Source of the DNA: JAVVHH01 sp965276815
GTDB taxonomy: Bacteria > Pseudomonadota > Alphaproteobacteria > Acetobacterales > Acetobacteraceae
DNA length: 64,000 bases
Direction of reading: 5' to 3'
Assembly (NCBI GenBank): GCA_965276815.1
Contig: CBDIBE010000012.1
Span: 372,001 to 436,000 of the forward strand
Part shown: positions 16,409 to 25,436 of the stretch, one piece after another
Layout: the number at the start of each line of letters is the position of its first letter
Numbering within the stretch: position 1 is the first letter of the stretch
The notes under the pieces: model-generated
Seen by the model: the letters and a program-made list of their open reading frames with translations, nothing else
Told to the model about the DNA's origin: nothing
Database searches by the model: none
Program-made: the position numbers and the translations under genes

Positions 16409-17218
16409 TCAGCCGCGTCGCTCCAGGTTGAGCAGCCGATGACGAAACCGAAACCGATCCGCCTTGTAGTAGGTGCGCGAACATTCGACACCGCGTCCGC
16501 GTGTGCAGCCGACGACGCGCTCCACCAGGATCAGCGGATGCTCCTCGGCCACGTCCAGCATCTCGGCGCGGAATGCATCGGCGATGATGAACTCGATCGT
16601 CTCTTCCGCTCCGGCCAACGGAATTGCGAAACTGCGCTCGAGCGTCAGGCTGAGCGGAGGCTGCAGATCTGCACTCAGCAGCGTCGGCGCGACTTCTACG
16701 GGAATGTAGCTGGTGCGGAAGGCCACACGCTCCTGTTCTCTCGTCAACAGCTTGCGGATTTTGAACACCGGACGATCAATGGCCAGGTTGAGCCGGGCCG
16801 CGATCCACTCCGGAACGGGCACAGTCTCGCGGCTGAAGACCGAGACGCTTTCGGGCCGCTCCGCATCGAAGCCGGTCAGCAGAAAATGCTCCTGCTGACC
16901 GAGGCTCTCGGCCAGTCGAGGCCAGACCACGAACGTGCCGCGGCCTTGCCGCCGATCGAGCAGACCTTCGTCCACCAGGGCGGTGACGGCCTGCCGCACT
17001 GTGACGCGCGACAGGGAGTAGACGTCGCAGAGTTGAACCTCGGTGGGGATCTGATCGCCGGGTCGCAGATCGAAGGTGATGAGGTCGCGCAAGGCATGTT
17101 TGAGTTGGAGCCAAAGCGGGGTGCTCCCATGCCGGTGGATCGGCCGCAGGACGGCGAAGTCCAGATCACTCACGTCATACTTCTCCGTCGGCGGACGTTG
17201 ACGCCCGCATCCATCCAT
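16409..17218 (-). CDS. GntR family regulator, HutC subfamily (UTRA domain)
   Basis: A 269-residue regulator with an N-terminal winged helix-turn-helix: PGDQIPTEVQLCDVYSLSRV then TVRQAVTALVDEGLLDRRQG at roughly residues 53-92, the GntR signature. A C-terminal UTRA ligand-binding domain follows, with ETIEFIIADAFRAEML and the closing TYYKADRFRFRH that typifies it. It lies upstream of the ABC operon on the same strand and divergent from the hydrolase operon at 17364. Two near-identical operators (16339 and 17234) suggest it represses itself and the importer, and possibly the seven-gene plus-strand operon. Effector unknown. Confidence 0.9.
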   Translation of the reverse strand: MDGCGRQRPPTEKYDVSDLDFAVLRPIHRHGSTPLWLQLKHALRDLITFDLRPGDQIPTEVQLCDVYSLSRVTVRQAVTALVDEGLLDRRQGRGTFVVWPRLAESLGQQEHFLLTGFDAERPESVSVFSRETVPVPEWIAARLNLAIDRPVFKIRKLLTREQERVAFRTSYIPVEVAPTLLSADLQPPLSLTLERSFAIPLAGAEETIEFIIADAFRAEMLDVAEEHPLILVERVVGCTRGRGVECSRTYYKADRFRFRHRLLNLERRG

Positions 17219-17233
17219 CGCAGAGTGTCGTCA

Positions 17234-17245
17234 TAAGACGACTTA
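17234..17245. promoter_or_regulatory. GntR operator 2
   Basis: TAAGACGACTTA differs from operator 1 by one base and lies 16 bases upstream of the GntR start codon, in the 145-base region shared with the divergent alpha/beta-hydrolase gene at 17364. It could mediate autoregulation and joint control of both directions. Confidence 0.65.
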
Positions 17246-17363
17246 ACGTCTGTTGCGGCAAGGGCAGGAATTCAGTGATGCCTGTTTCGAGCGTCGAGGT
17301 GCTTCTGCGTGAAGCGGCGGGAGCCATGACTACTCCGTTCCTCTCCTTGCGGTACGCCGCCCA

Positions 17364-18137
17364 ATGAGCCAAGCTCCGGCTAGGTTGCGTCATACCGTCG
17401 AGGGCGACGGGCCCTGGATGACGGTCGCCCATTCACTCGGGTCCGACATGCATTTGCTCGACGCCCAGGCCAAGCTGTTGTCCAGCCGCTTCAAGGTGCT
17501 GCAGATCGACCTGCGCGGCCACGGTGGCAGCCCGGTGCCACCGCCGCCCTACTCCATGGCTGGCCTGGCTGAGGATGTGCATGATCTTTTCAGCCGGCTC
17601 GGCATCAACGAAACGGCCTGGCTCGGCGTCTCGCTCGGCGGAATGGTCGGTCTCACGCATGCGCTCGCCCATCCGGGCGTGATCACCCGCATGGTCCTGG
17701 CCGATACCACTGCCGGCTACCCAGAAGCGGCGCATGCGAGCTGGCGCGACCGTATCGCCGCAGTCCGGCAGAAGGGGATGGAAGCGGTCGTCGAGGGAAC
17801 GATCGGCCGCTGGTTCACGCCGGACTTCATCGCGCGCGAGCCGAACGTGATCGAGCGGTTCCGCGCGACGATCCGCGCAACCGCACCGGACGGGTTCATT
17901 GGCTGCTGCGAGGCCATCGTCGGCTACAACGTCCATGCCAGGCTTGGGCAGATCGCGGTGCCTACGCTGGTGTTGGTCGGCGCCGAGGATCAGGCGACCA
18001 CGCCGGACATGGCCAAGGCGATCGCCGATGGCGTTCCTGCAGCGCGCTGGCAGGTGATCGAGTCCGCCGCGCACCAGAGCAACATCGAGCAGCCCGAGAC
18101 CTTCAACGCCGCCCTGGAGCAGTTCCTTGCCGCATGA
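17364..18137 (+). CDS. Alpha/beta-hydrolase, 3-oxoadipate enol-lactonase-like
   Basis: A 257-residue alpha/beta-hydrolase. The nucleophile is S90 in GVSLGGM, the oxyanion region is VAHSLGSD, the acid is probably D in LVLVGAEDQATTP and the base the histidine in IESAAHQSNIEQP. The DLRGHGGSP element is common to enol-lactonases such as PcaD and to related ester hydrolases. It is the first gene of a seven-gene operon that also encodes a molybdenum hydroxylase, so hydrolysis of a lactone or amide intermediate is plausible. Exact substrate unknown. Confidence 0.85.
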   Translation: MSQAPARLRHTVEGDGPWMTVAHSLGSDMHLLDAQAKLLSSRFKVLQIDLRGHGGSPVPPPPYSMAGLAEDVHDLFSRLGINETAWLGVSLGGMVGLTHALAHPGVITRMVLADTTAGYPEAAHASWRDRIAAVRQKGMEAVVEGTIGRWFTPDFIAREPNVIERFRATIRATAPDGFIGCCEAIVGYNVHARLGQIAVPTLVLVGAEDQATTPDMAKAIADGVPAARWQVIESAAHQSNIEQPETFNAALEQFLAA

Positions 18138-18975
18138 CACGGGCGCGTCTCGGTTCGGGCGCCTCGCGCTGCACACCTGGACGGTGGACACGACAGACCT
18201 GCCGACCGCGCTCCAGGCTGCCAAGCAGGCCGGTTATGACGCGATGGAGCTGCGCTGGACCGATTTCAAGCGTTGCTTCGACAAGGGCTTCAGCAACGAG
18301 CAGGTGCTGGACATCATTCGGGCCAGCAGCATGCCGGTCGGCGTGCTGGGCGTGGAATATGGCTGGATCTTCGCCGTCGGCGAGGAGAGCGCGCGGCTGT
18401 GGCGCGTGTTCCGGCAGAGTTGCGAGAACGCCGTGGCGCTTGGTTGCGACATGATCATGAGTGCGCCGGGCCCGCTCACCGGCACCGTGCCGGAGGCGAT
18501 CGCGAATTTGCGAATCGCCGGAGATCTGGCCGCCGAATTCGGGTTGCGCCTGGCGCTCGAGTTTAATTCGCAGCACGACGTCATCAACTGCCTCGCCGTG
18601 CAGCAGGAGATTGTCTCGGCAGCCGGCAAGCCGAATTGCGGCCTCCTGCTCGACGCCTACCATTTGGCCCGCAGCGGCGCGCCCGGCCGGAGTTTCGAGG
18701 CAGTCGACGCGCGCGATATCTTTGTTTTTCAGTATAGCGATTTGTCGCCGAACCCGGTGACCGGCGTCAAGCGGCCGACGGACCGGCTGGTTCCCGGCCA
18801 AGGAACGGTTCGTTGGAACGAGGTGCTCGGCCTACTCGCCGAGAAGCGGTACACGGGCTTTCTGAGCTACGAGGCGCCAAATCCCGTATTGTGGGAGCGC
18901 TCGCCATTCGAGGTTGCCGCCGAAGGGATCCGAGAAACCCGAAAGCTGCTCGAGGCGGCCGGCGTAGCCGCCTGA
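18127..18975 (+). CDS. Sugar phosphate isomerase/epimerase-like TIM-barrel protein
   Basis: A 282-residue xylose-isomerase-like TIM barrel. Barrel elements with likely metal ligands include YDAMELRWTD, LRLALEFNSQHD, NCGLLLDAYHLARSG and IFVFQYSDL, and a C-terminal GFLSYEAPNP. The family covers isomerases, epimerases and dehydratases such as dehydroshikimate dehydratase and hydroxypyruvate isomerase. It starts at a TTG inside the end of the hydrolase gene (11-base overlap), showing tight coupling. The substrate is unknown; context suggests a step in ring or sugar-acid catabolism. Confidence 0.82.
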   Translation: MPHDTGASRFGRLALHTWTVDTTDLPTALQAAKQAGYDAMELRWTDFKRCFDKGFSNEQVLDIIRASSMPVGVLGVEYGWIFAVGEESARLWRVFRQSCENAVALGCDMIMSAPGPLTGTVPEAIANLRIAGDLAAEFGLRLALEFNSQHDVINCLAVQQEIVSAAGKPNCGLLLDAYHLARSGAPGRSFEAVDARDIFVFQYSDLSPNPVTGVKRPTDRLVPGQGTVRWNEVLGLLAEKRYTGFLSYEAPNPVLWERSPFEVAAEGIRETRKLLEAAGVAA

Positions 18976-19002
18976 TCAAACCAACCCCGGGGAAACCAAC
19001 CG

Positions 19003-20055
19003 ATGCACACACTGCAAGGCGGCCTGCGCGGCCCAGCCAAGACCGACGACCCCCTGTATATCGGCCTGTTCAATCAGAACAACACTGAGATCCCGGCAAC
19101 CGTCGAGAAGCAGCGCTACATGACCAGCATCGCGCCGGAAGCTTCGGCCGGCGGGCGCTGGGAGGTGCAGCCGCGCCTCCCGGTTCCGGTCGGCGAGATG
19201 GGAGTGGTCGCCTGCAACGGCCGCATTCACGTCGTCGCCGGTTACGCCCGCGGGCGAGTCGACAACGACTTCCACCAGGTCTTCGATCCGGCTACCGGCA
19301 GTTGGTCGTTTGCGGCACCGTTCCCGCTGCCGTGCAACCACATCGCCCTGACCGCGATCGGCACCAAGCTCTATTCGTTCGGCGGCTTCATCGAGCAGAA
19401 TCGCTGCCCGCACTCCAAGTGCTTCGCTTACGATACCGAGACCGATGAGTGGGCGCCGATCGCCGGGCTGAGCCGTCCGCGCGGCGCGGCGTCGGCGATC
19501 GTTCTCGATGGAATGATCCACCTCCTCGGCGGCCGCGACGTCCGCTCAGTCGAGTGGCACGACGTCTACGACCCGGCGAGCGACAAATACACCATCCTCT
19601 CCGGCATGCGCGGCTCGACCGGCACACAGCCCTTCGTCGGCCAGCGCGACCACATGGGCGTCGCCATCGTCGATGGGAAGATCCACGCCATCGCCGGGCG
19701 CATGGACAGCTACGACTTCAACACCGCGCTCCACGCAGTCTATGATCCCGAGGCGGATGCGTGGTCGTTCCGTGCCCCGCTGCCGACGCCGCGCAGCGGT
19801 CCGTCTTGCGTGTTCCACAAGGGCAAGATCCTCGTGTTCGGGGGCGAGGCGACCGGGCGCGTGTTCGGCACCAACGAGGCCTATGATCCGGCCAGCGACA
19901 GCTGGGAAGCGCTGACACCCATGGCTCTGCCCCGGCACGGCCTGCATGGCGCCACCGTGGCCGTGATCGGCGACAAGGTGCACGTGCCCGGCGGCGGCCC
20001 GGTGCCCGGCGGCAGCATCCAGGGCGCCTATCACGACGCCTTCGTCCTGGACTGA
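19003..20055 (+). CDS. Kelch-repeat beta-propeller protein
   Basis: A 350-residue protein with at least five Kelch motifs, each with a paired glycine and a spaced Tyr/Trp: GRIHVVAGYARG, TKLYSFGGFIE, GMIHLLGGRDV, GKIHAIAGRMD and GKILVFGGEATG, separated by W-containing turns (SWSFAAPF, DEWAPIAGL, AWSFRAPLP, SWEALTPM). No signal peptide is evident. Residues 1-40 are not part of the propeller. Bacterial Kelch proteins include mutarotase-like sialate epimerases and oxidases; which applies is unknown. It lies between the TIM-barrel gene and the molybdenum hydroxylase genes in one operon. Confidence 0.85.
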   Translation: MHTLQGGLRGPAKTDDPLYIGLFNQNNTEIPATVEKQRYMTSIAPEASAGGRWEVQPRLPVPVGEMGVVACNGRIHVVAGYARGRVDNDFHQVFDPATGSWSFAAPFPLPCNHIALTAIGTKLYSFGGFIEQNRCPHSKCFAYDTETDEWAPIAGLSRPRGAASAIVLDGMIHLLGGRDVRSVEWHDVYDPASDKYTILSGMRGSTGTQPFVGQRDHMGVAIVDGKIHAIAGRMDSYDFNTALHAVYDPEADAWSFRAPLPTPRSGPSCVFHKGKILVFGGEATGRVFGTNEAYDPASDSWEALTPMALPRHGLHGATVAVIGDKVHVPGGGPVPGGSIQGAYHDAFVLD

Positions 20056-20059
20056 TCCG

Positions 20060-20518
20060 ATGCGCCTCCTCGTCAACGGCGAGCAGCGCGAGGCCGTGTG
20101 CCGCGACGACGACACGCTGCTGCATGTCTTGCGCAGCCATCTCGGGCTGCTCGGCACCCGTTTCGGCTGCGGTCACGAGGCGTGCGGCGCCTGTACGGTC
20201 TTGATCGACGGCGCCCCTTCTTGGAGCTGCACGGCCCGCGCCGGCGATATCGGCGACCGGGAAGTCACGACTGTCGAGGGATTGGAGGAACTCCCGGCGC
20301 TCCGCGAAGCATTCCTGTATGAGCAGGCCGGCCAGTGCGGGTATTGCCTGTCCGGTATCCTGGTCCGCGCCGCCGCCCTAATCCGATCCGGGCAGGACCT
20401 CGACCGAAGCACGGTTGCCGTAGCGCTCGACGCCAATCTGTGTCGCTGCGGGGCGCACAACCGCATCCTCGCCGCCGTGCTGAGCGCCACTTCCGCTATC
20501 CGGGAGCGGCCGGCATGA
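20060..20518 (+). CDS. [2Fe-2S] subunit of a molybdenum hydroxylase
   Basis: A 152-residue iron-sulfur subunit of the xanthine dehydrogenase family. The plant-type N-terminal cluster is held by C37, C42, C45 and C57 and the helical C-terminal cluster by C93, C96, C128 and C130 (QCGYC and LCRCG). It passes electrons from the molybdenum centre. The next gene, overlapping by 4 bases, encodes the catalytic subunit. No FAD-subunit gene is present, so this should be a two-subunit enzyme like isoquinoline 1-oxidoreductase or bacterial nicotinate dehydrogenase that hands electrons to a cytochrome or other acceptor. Confidence 0.93.
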   Translation: MRLLVNGEQREAVCRDDDTLLHVLRSHLGLLGTRFGCGHEACGACTVLIDGAPSWSCTARAGDIGDREVTTVEGLEELPALREAFLYEQAGQCGYCLSGILVRAAALIRSGQDLDRSTVAVALDANLCRCGAHNRILAAVLSATSAIRERPA

Positions 20519-22653
20519 TCCGAAACGACCTGCCGCGAAGCCTCGTCGACAATCCGATGCTCGATCGCTGGGTCGGCTTCGAGCTAGACGGCGTGGTCCG
20601 CCTGGGCACTGGCAAGGTAGAGCTGGGCCAAGGCGTGCTGACCGCGCTGCGGCAGATCGCCGCCGAGGAGCTGCAAGTCGAGTTCGGCCGGATCCGCGTT
20701 ATCTCCGGCGAGACCGGACTGTCCCCGGAGGAGGGCATGACGGCGGGCAGCCAGTCGATCGAGGCCTCCGGCGGTTCCATCCGTCTCGTCTGTGCCGAGG
20801 TTCGCGCCCGCGCCGCCGCCGCCTGCGCCCAGCGTCTTGGCTGCCCCGAAGCCGAGCTCTCGGTCCAGGACGGACAGTTCCTCCGCACCGGCGCCTCGAC
20901 CGGGGAGAGCTACTGGACGCTGACCGATCGGCTCGACTTGCATCGCCAAGCCACCGGCTTCGCGCCACCGCGCCGACAGGACGATCACACCATCGTCGGC
21001 CAGAGCGTTCCCCGGACCGATCTGCCGGAGAAACTGTGCGGTCCCGGCTTCATCCATGACCTCAATCCGCAGGGGCTGCTGCATGCCCGCGTGCTGCGCA
21101 CGCCATGTCGCGGCGCGTCGATCGCCACGATCGACCAGGCCCGCATCGAGCGTGCCGCCGGGTCGCCGGTCACCATTGTCCGCATCCACGACTTCTTCGC
21201 CATCGCCGCCGAGGACGAAGAAGCTGCCGAGCGTGCGCTCGCGGCCGCCGCGCGCGCCGTGACCTGGACCGGCACAACCGCCGCAGACCCGGCGCGCGCC
21301 GATCCGCGCCACCTCCTCAATCTTCCCACGATCGACCGCGTCGTCACTGTCCCCCCGCGCAGCCACGTTGCTTGCGCCAGCCAGGTTGTCGAGGCTAGCT
21401 ACACCCGGCCCTACATTGCCCATGCGTCGATCGGCCCGAGCTGCGCTCTAGGCCTCTGGGACGGCGAGACGCTGACGGTCTGGTCGCACTCGCAGGGCGT
21501 CGGCCCGTTGCGCCAATCGATCGCGCGCGCTCTCAAGCTCGATCCAGCCGCCGTCACCCTACTGCATCGGCCCGGCGCCGGTTGCTACGGACACAACGGC
21601 GCGGACGACGTCGCGCTCGACGCCGCGCTGGTCGCGCGCAATTTTCCCGGCCGCACGGTCCGAGTTCGCTGGACGCGCGAGGACGAGCTCTCCGCCGCGC
21701 CCGTCGGCGGCGCCTCGGTCGTACGCCTGCGCGCCGAGCTGGACGCGGCCGGCCGGCCGGCGACGTGGAATATGGAGATCTGGAGCCCACCGCACGGCCA
21801 GCGGCCCGGCGCGAACGGCGGGGTCAACCTGCTCGCCGAATTGGCCCTGCCGGACCGCGAGCAGTCCGGCGGTTCCGATGATGTGCCGGACGCGGCGGGC
21901 GGCGGCGGCAACCGCAACTCCGTCGCGCTGTATGATCTGCCGGAGCAGCGCATCGTCCATCACCTGGTGACGGCGCCCCCGTTGCGCACCTCCTCCCTGC
22001 GCGGGCTCGGCGCACAAGCCAACGTCTTCGCTATCGAGAGTTTCATGGACGAACTGGCCGAGGCGGCCGGGCGTGACCCAGTAGAGTACCGGCTCGAACT
22101 GATGTCGGACCCGCGCGCGCGCCGGGTCATGGCGGCGGCGGCGGCGATGTCGCCGTGGCGGGAGCGCCGACCGGCCGCGACCGGCACCGGCCTCGGCTTC
22201 GCATTCAGCCGCTATAAGAACCGTGCAGCCTATTTGGCGGCCGTCGCCGAGGTCGAAGCGGACGAGGAGGTGCGGGTGCGCCGGCTCTGGTGCGCCGTCG
22301 ATGCGGGGCTGGTGATCAACCCGGACGGCGCCGCCAACCAAGTCGAAGGCGGCGCCGTGCAAGCCACGAGTTGGACGCTGAAGGAGCAGGTGCGCGTGGA
22401 CGAGCAAGGCATCGCCTCCCGCACCTGGGAGACTTACCCGATCCTACGCTTCAGCGAAGTGCCCGAGGTGCAAGTCCGCTTCGTCGGCTCGCCGCAGGAT
22501 CCGCCGCTCGGCCTCGGTGAGGTGGCGCTGGGCCCGGTCACCGCGGCAATCGGTAACGCCGTCGCCCATGCACTTGGCGCACGTATCCGCGACCTGCCGT
22601 TCTCGCGCGATCATCTGCTCGCCGGCCTCTTGCGCGAGCCGGCGTCCGCGTGA
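20515..22653 (+). CDS. Molybdopterin-binding subunit of a xanthine dehydrogenase family enzyme
   Basis: A 712-residue catalytic subunit that hydroxylates a heterocycle or aldehyde at a molybdenum-cytosine-dinucleotide-type centre. An early segment, LGTGKVELGQGVLTALRQIA, is characteristic. The RTSSLRGLGAQANVFAIESF stretch binds cofactor, and the catalytic glutamate is expected at about E669 in LGLGEVALGP. The length is slightly short of the usual 740-780. ATG 20515 overlaps the small-subunit stop. The nearby amidohydrolase and hydrolases suggest catabolism of an N-heteroaromatic or aromatic acid; substrate not determinable. Confidence 0.9.
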   Translation: MIRNDLPRSLVDNPMLDRWVGFELDGVVRLGTGKVELGQGVLTALRQIAAEELQVEFGRIRVISGETGLSPEEGMTAGSQSIEASGGSIRLVCAEVRARAAAACAQRLGCPEAELSVQDGQFLRTGASTGESYWTLTDRLDLHRQATGFAPPRRQDDHTIVGQSVPRTDLPEKLCGPGFIHDLNPQGLLHARVLRTPCRGASIATIDQARIERAAGSPVTIVRIHDFFAIAAEDEEAAERALAAAARAVTWTGTTAADPARADPRHLLNLPTIDRVVTVPPRSHVACASQVVEASYTRPYIAHASIGPSCALGLWDGETLTVWSHSQGVGPLRQSIARALKLDPAAVTLLHRPGAGCYGHNGADDVALDAALVARNFPGRTVRVRWTREDELSAAPVGGASVVRLRAELDAAGRPATWNMEIWSPPHGQRPGANGGVNLLAELALPDREQSGGSDDVPDAAGGGGNRNSVALYDLPEQRIVHHLVTAPPLRTSSLRGLGAQANVFAIESFMDELAEAAGRDPVEYRLELMSDPRARRVMAAAAAMSPWRERRPAATGTGLGFAFSRYKNRAAYLAAVAEVEADEEVRVRRLWCAVDAGLVINPDGAANQVEGGAVQATSWTLKEQVRVDEQGIASRTWETYPILRFSEVPEVQVRFVGSPQDPPLGLGEVALGPVTAAIGNAVAHALGARIRDLPFSRDHLLAGLLREPASA

Positions 22654-23579
22654 AGCCGCTTCCCGACCTTGACGATGCCACGCTCGGGAACCGCGCCTTC
22701 TACGGAGCGCGCACGGACCGCGGCAGCGTCGTCGTGATCGACTCGCCACGAGAGGTCGCCAACTCGGCAGTCCCCATCGAGCGCGAGCGCGACGTCGTCG
22801 TGCACGGGGCCTATCTCGCCGAACCGGTCGGCGCGACCCTGCTCCGCCTCGGGCTGCGCGGCTTCGTCGGGGTCGACGCCGGCGGCGGACGCAACGGCGC
22901 CGGCTACGGCGGCCTTCCGCTCGCCGAGCGGTTTGGCGTGCCCGCGGCGGTGGCAAGCGTGTTCACCTGCGACATGTGCGACGGCGCCTCAGTCTGGCGC
23001 GACGGCGTGATTAGCCAGCGCAACGACGCGGCCGCCGCCTGCGGTGTCGAACCTGGACAACCCGTCAGCAGCGCGGCCGAGAAGCTGCTGGGCGCTCCAC
23101 CCGGTCAGCCGCGCACGGTGCAGAGCACGCAGCCCGACACCGATTTTCTGCTGCGCGAAGGGGCGACCGGATCGGTATTCGGATGCTGGAGTATGGGCCT
23201 GCCAAAGGGGCGCCGGAGCGCGGACGTGTTCTGCGTCGGCACGCCGATGGACACGATGATGGCGGTCTACGTCCACCGCAACCGGTTGGGCCCCAAGGCC
23301 GTGATCGGCAGCGACGGCGGGTTCGGACGCAACCGCATGGCGGTATCCGGGCTGCAACTTCTCCAGTCGATCGGCATCGCCGCTGCGGCGGTGGATCACC
23401 GTTCGGCCGATCTCGGCAATGCCCGCAGTATCTACGAAGACGGCCGCATCAGCGTCGCCAACGAGTTGGCGACCGTTTTGGGGGTACTTAAGGGACAGCC
23501 CGCGCGCGATGCCGCTGAACGGTTGCTGATGTCGTCAGCCGATGGCCAGGAGAGCCAGCAATGCGAATCGTTGCTTTAG
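22650..23579 (+). CDS. Conserved protein of unknown function in the molybdenum hydroxylase operon
   Basis: I do not recognise this 309-residue protein. It is soluble, glycine-rich (VGVDAGGGRNGAGYGGLP, IGSDGGFGRNRM), and has a CDMC pair near residue 111. It also has the distinctive segments FGCWSMGLPKGRRSADVFCV and VDHRSADLGNARSIYEDG. No nucleotide-binding or metal motif is clear. Start and stop overlap both neighbours (4 and 19 bases), so it is translated together with the hydroxylase and the amidohydrolase, which argues for a catalytic or maturation role in the same pathway. Confidence 0.7.
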   Translation: MKPLPDLDDATLGNRAFYGARTDRGSVVVIDSPREVANSAVPIERERDVVVHGAYLAEPVGATLLRLGLRGFVGVDAGGGRNGAGYGGLPLAERFGVPAAVASVFTCDMCDGASVWRDGVISQRNDAAAACGVEPGQPVSSAAEKLLGAPPGQPRTVQSTQPDTDFLLREGATGSVFGCWSMGLPKGRRSADVFCVGTPMDTMMAVYVHRNRLGPKAVIGSDGGFGRNRMAVSGLQLLQSIGIAAAAVDHRSADLGNARSIYEDGRISVANELATVLGVLKGQPARDAAERLLMSSADGQESQQCESLL

Positions 23580-24553
23580 AAGAACACTTCACAATTCCCG
23601 CCTTAGGCAGCAAGGTCAGTAAGGAGGCCCTCGCGGCGCGCGGCGTTCCGAGCGGCAAGCCGCCGCCCGCGGTGGCTCGCGCCGAGTTGCTGCGCGAGAC
23701 CGGCCCCGCCCGCATCGCCGACATGGATGAGGCCGGCATTTCCGTCCAGGTGCTTTCCGCAGCGGGCCCGGGCGCCGACCTCATGTCGCCCGACGAGGGG
23801 CCAGCGTTTGCCCGCGAGATGAACGACACGCTCGCCCGTCTGGTTCAAGACCACCCTGGCCGTTACGCCGGGTTCACGCATCTGCCGATGACGGCGCCGC
23901 AAGCGGCTGCCGACGAGCTGGAACGATGTGTTGCCGAGTTCGGCTTCTGTGGCGGCATGGTGAACGGCACGACCGCCGGCCTGTTCCTGGACCACCCGTC
24001 TTTCGATCCCCTGCTGGCACGGTTCGAGGCCCTGGACGTGCCGCTCTACGTCCACCCGGCGCTCCCGCCGGAAGCCGTGCGCCGAGCCTACTATGATGGC
24101 TTGCCGGGCGACTCGAGCTACTTGCTCTCGATGTCCGGCTGGGGATGGCATTCGGAGACGGCGATCCAAGTGCTGCGCCTTGTGCTGTCGGGCGCGCTCG
24201 ACAAGTATCCGCGATTGCAGCTCATCATCGGCCATATGGGTGAGGGTCTGCCTGCCATGCTTGCCCGATGCGACCAGGTGTTTGCCGACGAGGCACGCAG
24301 CCGCCTCACACGGACGGTTAGTCAAACGATCACCGACCAAGTCTGGGTCACAACCAGTGGCTTCTTTACGCTGGCGCCACTCGTTCCCCTGCTGATGACG
24401 TTCGGCGCTGACCGGGTGTTGTTCTCGGTCGACTATCCATTTAGCCCCAATAAGCGAGGTCGCGACTTCCTCGACGGGCTGCCAATCGCGCCGGCTGACA
24501 AGGTCAAGATCGCCCATTCCAACGCCGACAAGTTGCTCAAGCTGGCAGTGTGA
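23561..24553 (+). CDS. Amidohydrolase-2 family metal-dependent decarboxylase/hydrolase
   Basis: A 330-residue TIM-barrel protein of the amidohydrolase-2 family, which contains ACMS decarboxylase and gamma-resorcylate decarboxylase. Likely metal ligands are E7 and H9 in VALEEHF, H165 in YVHPALPPE, H225 in LIIGHMGEG and D291 in FSVDYPF. This E-x-H rather than H-x-H opening is typical of the nonoxidative aromatic decarboxylases. It is the last gene of the seven-gene operon and would act on the carboxylated, hydroxylated ring product. The exact reaction is inference. Confidence 0.88.
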   Translation: MRIVALEEHFTIPALGSKVSKEALAARGVPSGKPPPAVARAELLRETGPARIADMDEAGISVQVLSAAGPGADLMSPDEGPAFAREMNDTLARLVQDHPGRYAGFTHLPMTAPQAAADELERCVAEFGFCGGMVNGTTAGLFLDHPSFDPLLARFEALDVPLYVHPALPPEAVRRAYYDGLPGDSSYLLSMSGWGWHSETAIQVLRLVLSGALDKYPRLQLIIGHMGEGLPAMLARCDQVFADEARSRLTRTVSQTITDQVWVTTSGFFTLAPLVPLLMTFGADRVLFSVDYPFSPNKRGRDFLDGLPIAPADKVKIAHSNADKLLKLAV

Positions 24554-24863
24554 CTGGATTTGATCATTCACATCGCCCGATTCGGTCAAATAAGCGCCGA
24601 CCGGCTGGAGAACCTTGCTCCCGCTCGATGGGCACGCTGGATGGGGCGCTGGGCGTGCGCACCACCTTCGATGTGGCGCCTGCGCCGGCCTTCTACGCGC
24701 ATCGCAACGCGGACGAACCTTGACGCAGCGGTAGTGGACTACAAGGCGGCCCCGCCGCCCCATCCTGGCACGCCGCTCGACCGCGCCCGCCCCGACCGCC
24801 TCATCGCCATGATGGCTGCGATCCAGGCGTCGTTCCTGCGGCCCGGCGGCACTTAAAGCCGCC
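24554..24863. other. 310-base gap with degraded coding sequence
   Basis: No intact gene. Around 24628-24715 a plus-strand frame reads GTLDGALGVRTTFDVAPAP before a TGA, and a second frame continues with AAPPPHPGTPLDRARPDRL to a stop at 24854-24856. The two look like neighbouring pieces of one frameshifted gene, but I cannot name the family. Confidence 0.3.
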
Positions 24864-25373
24864 TCAACTCGTTGTTTTGGCCCCCCGGCGTGACCGTTTG
24901 ATCACTGCGTAAATGGGCAGAACGGTCATCGGCACGAGTAAGACGATGCCGACCATCAAGGTCAGCGTTCGGTTCCACAGCCGGTCGAGCGCCATGTCCG
25001 TTGTCGGCAGGTCGGGATGAGCGGGGTCGGCGACAACGGTGACGGTGTAGTCGCCGAGGTGCGGCCCGGTGAAGACGTAGTTCACGCTGCGGCCGATCCG
25101 GCCGGCCGGGCTCGGAACCGACAGGGTCGCGTCGCAGATATCGAACACGAGGTTGGCGCTGCACGATCCTTTGACCACCTGTCCGCCGGCGACGGGACGT
25201 GCCGCTGCATGCACCTGCCAGTCGGTGACGAGATCGGGTGCGGTGTAGACGGTCAGCCCGGCCAGCATGGCGGCGAACAGCAACACGCCGAGCCAAAGCT
25301 TGGCATAGTGTCCCCAGCCGCGTCGCGGCGGTGGGAGGGTGGACTCTCCGCTTGGGTCCCATTGGTCGGCCAT
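24864..25373 (-). CDS. Two-helix membrane protein of unknown function
   Basis: A 169-residue protein with a transmembrane helix near residues 27-44 (YAKLWLGVLLFAAMLAGLTV), a periplasmic loop of about 90 residues with two cysteines (SCSANLVFDICD) that may form a disulfide, and a second helix near residues 138-158. The tail is basic (VIKRSRRGAK). The architecture resembles small DUF3592-like exported domain proteins, but I cannot assign a family firmly. It is isolated, with remnants on both sides. Confidence 0.65.
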   Translation of the reverse strand: MADQWDPSGESTLPPPRRGWGHYAKLWLGVLLFAAMLAGLTVYTAPDLVTDWQVHAAARPVAGGQVVKGSCSANLVFDICDATLSVPSPAGRIGRSVNYVFTGPHLGDYTVTVVADPAHPDLPTTDMALDRLWNRTLTLMVGIVLLVPMTVLPIYAVIKRSRRGAKTTS

Positions 25374-25436
25374 CGCCGGATCGTAGCAGAACCGCTGCAG
25401 GAGTCCTCTCGGCGCAGGAGCGGCCGGCCCTGGCGG

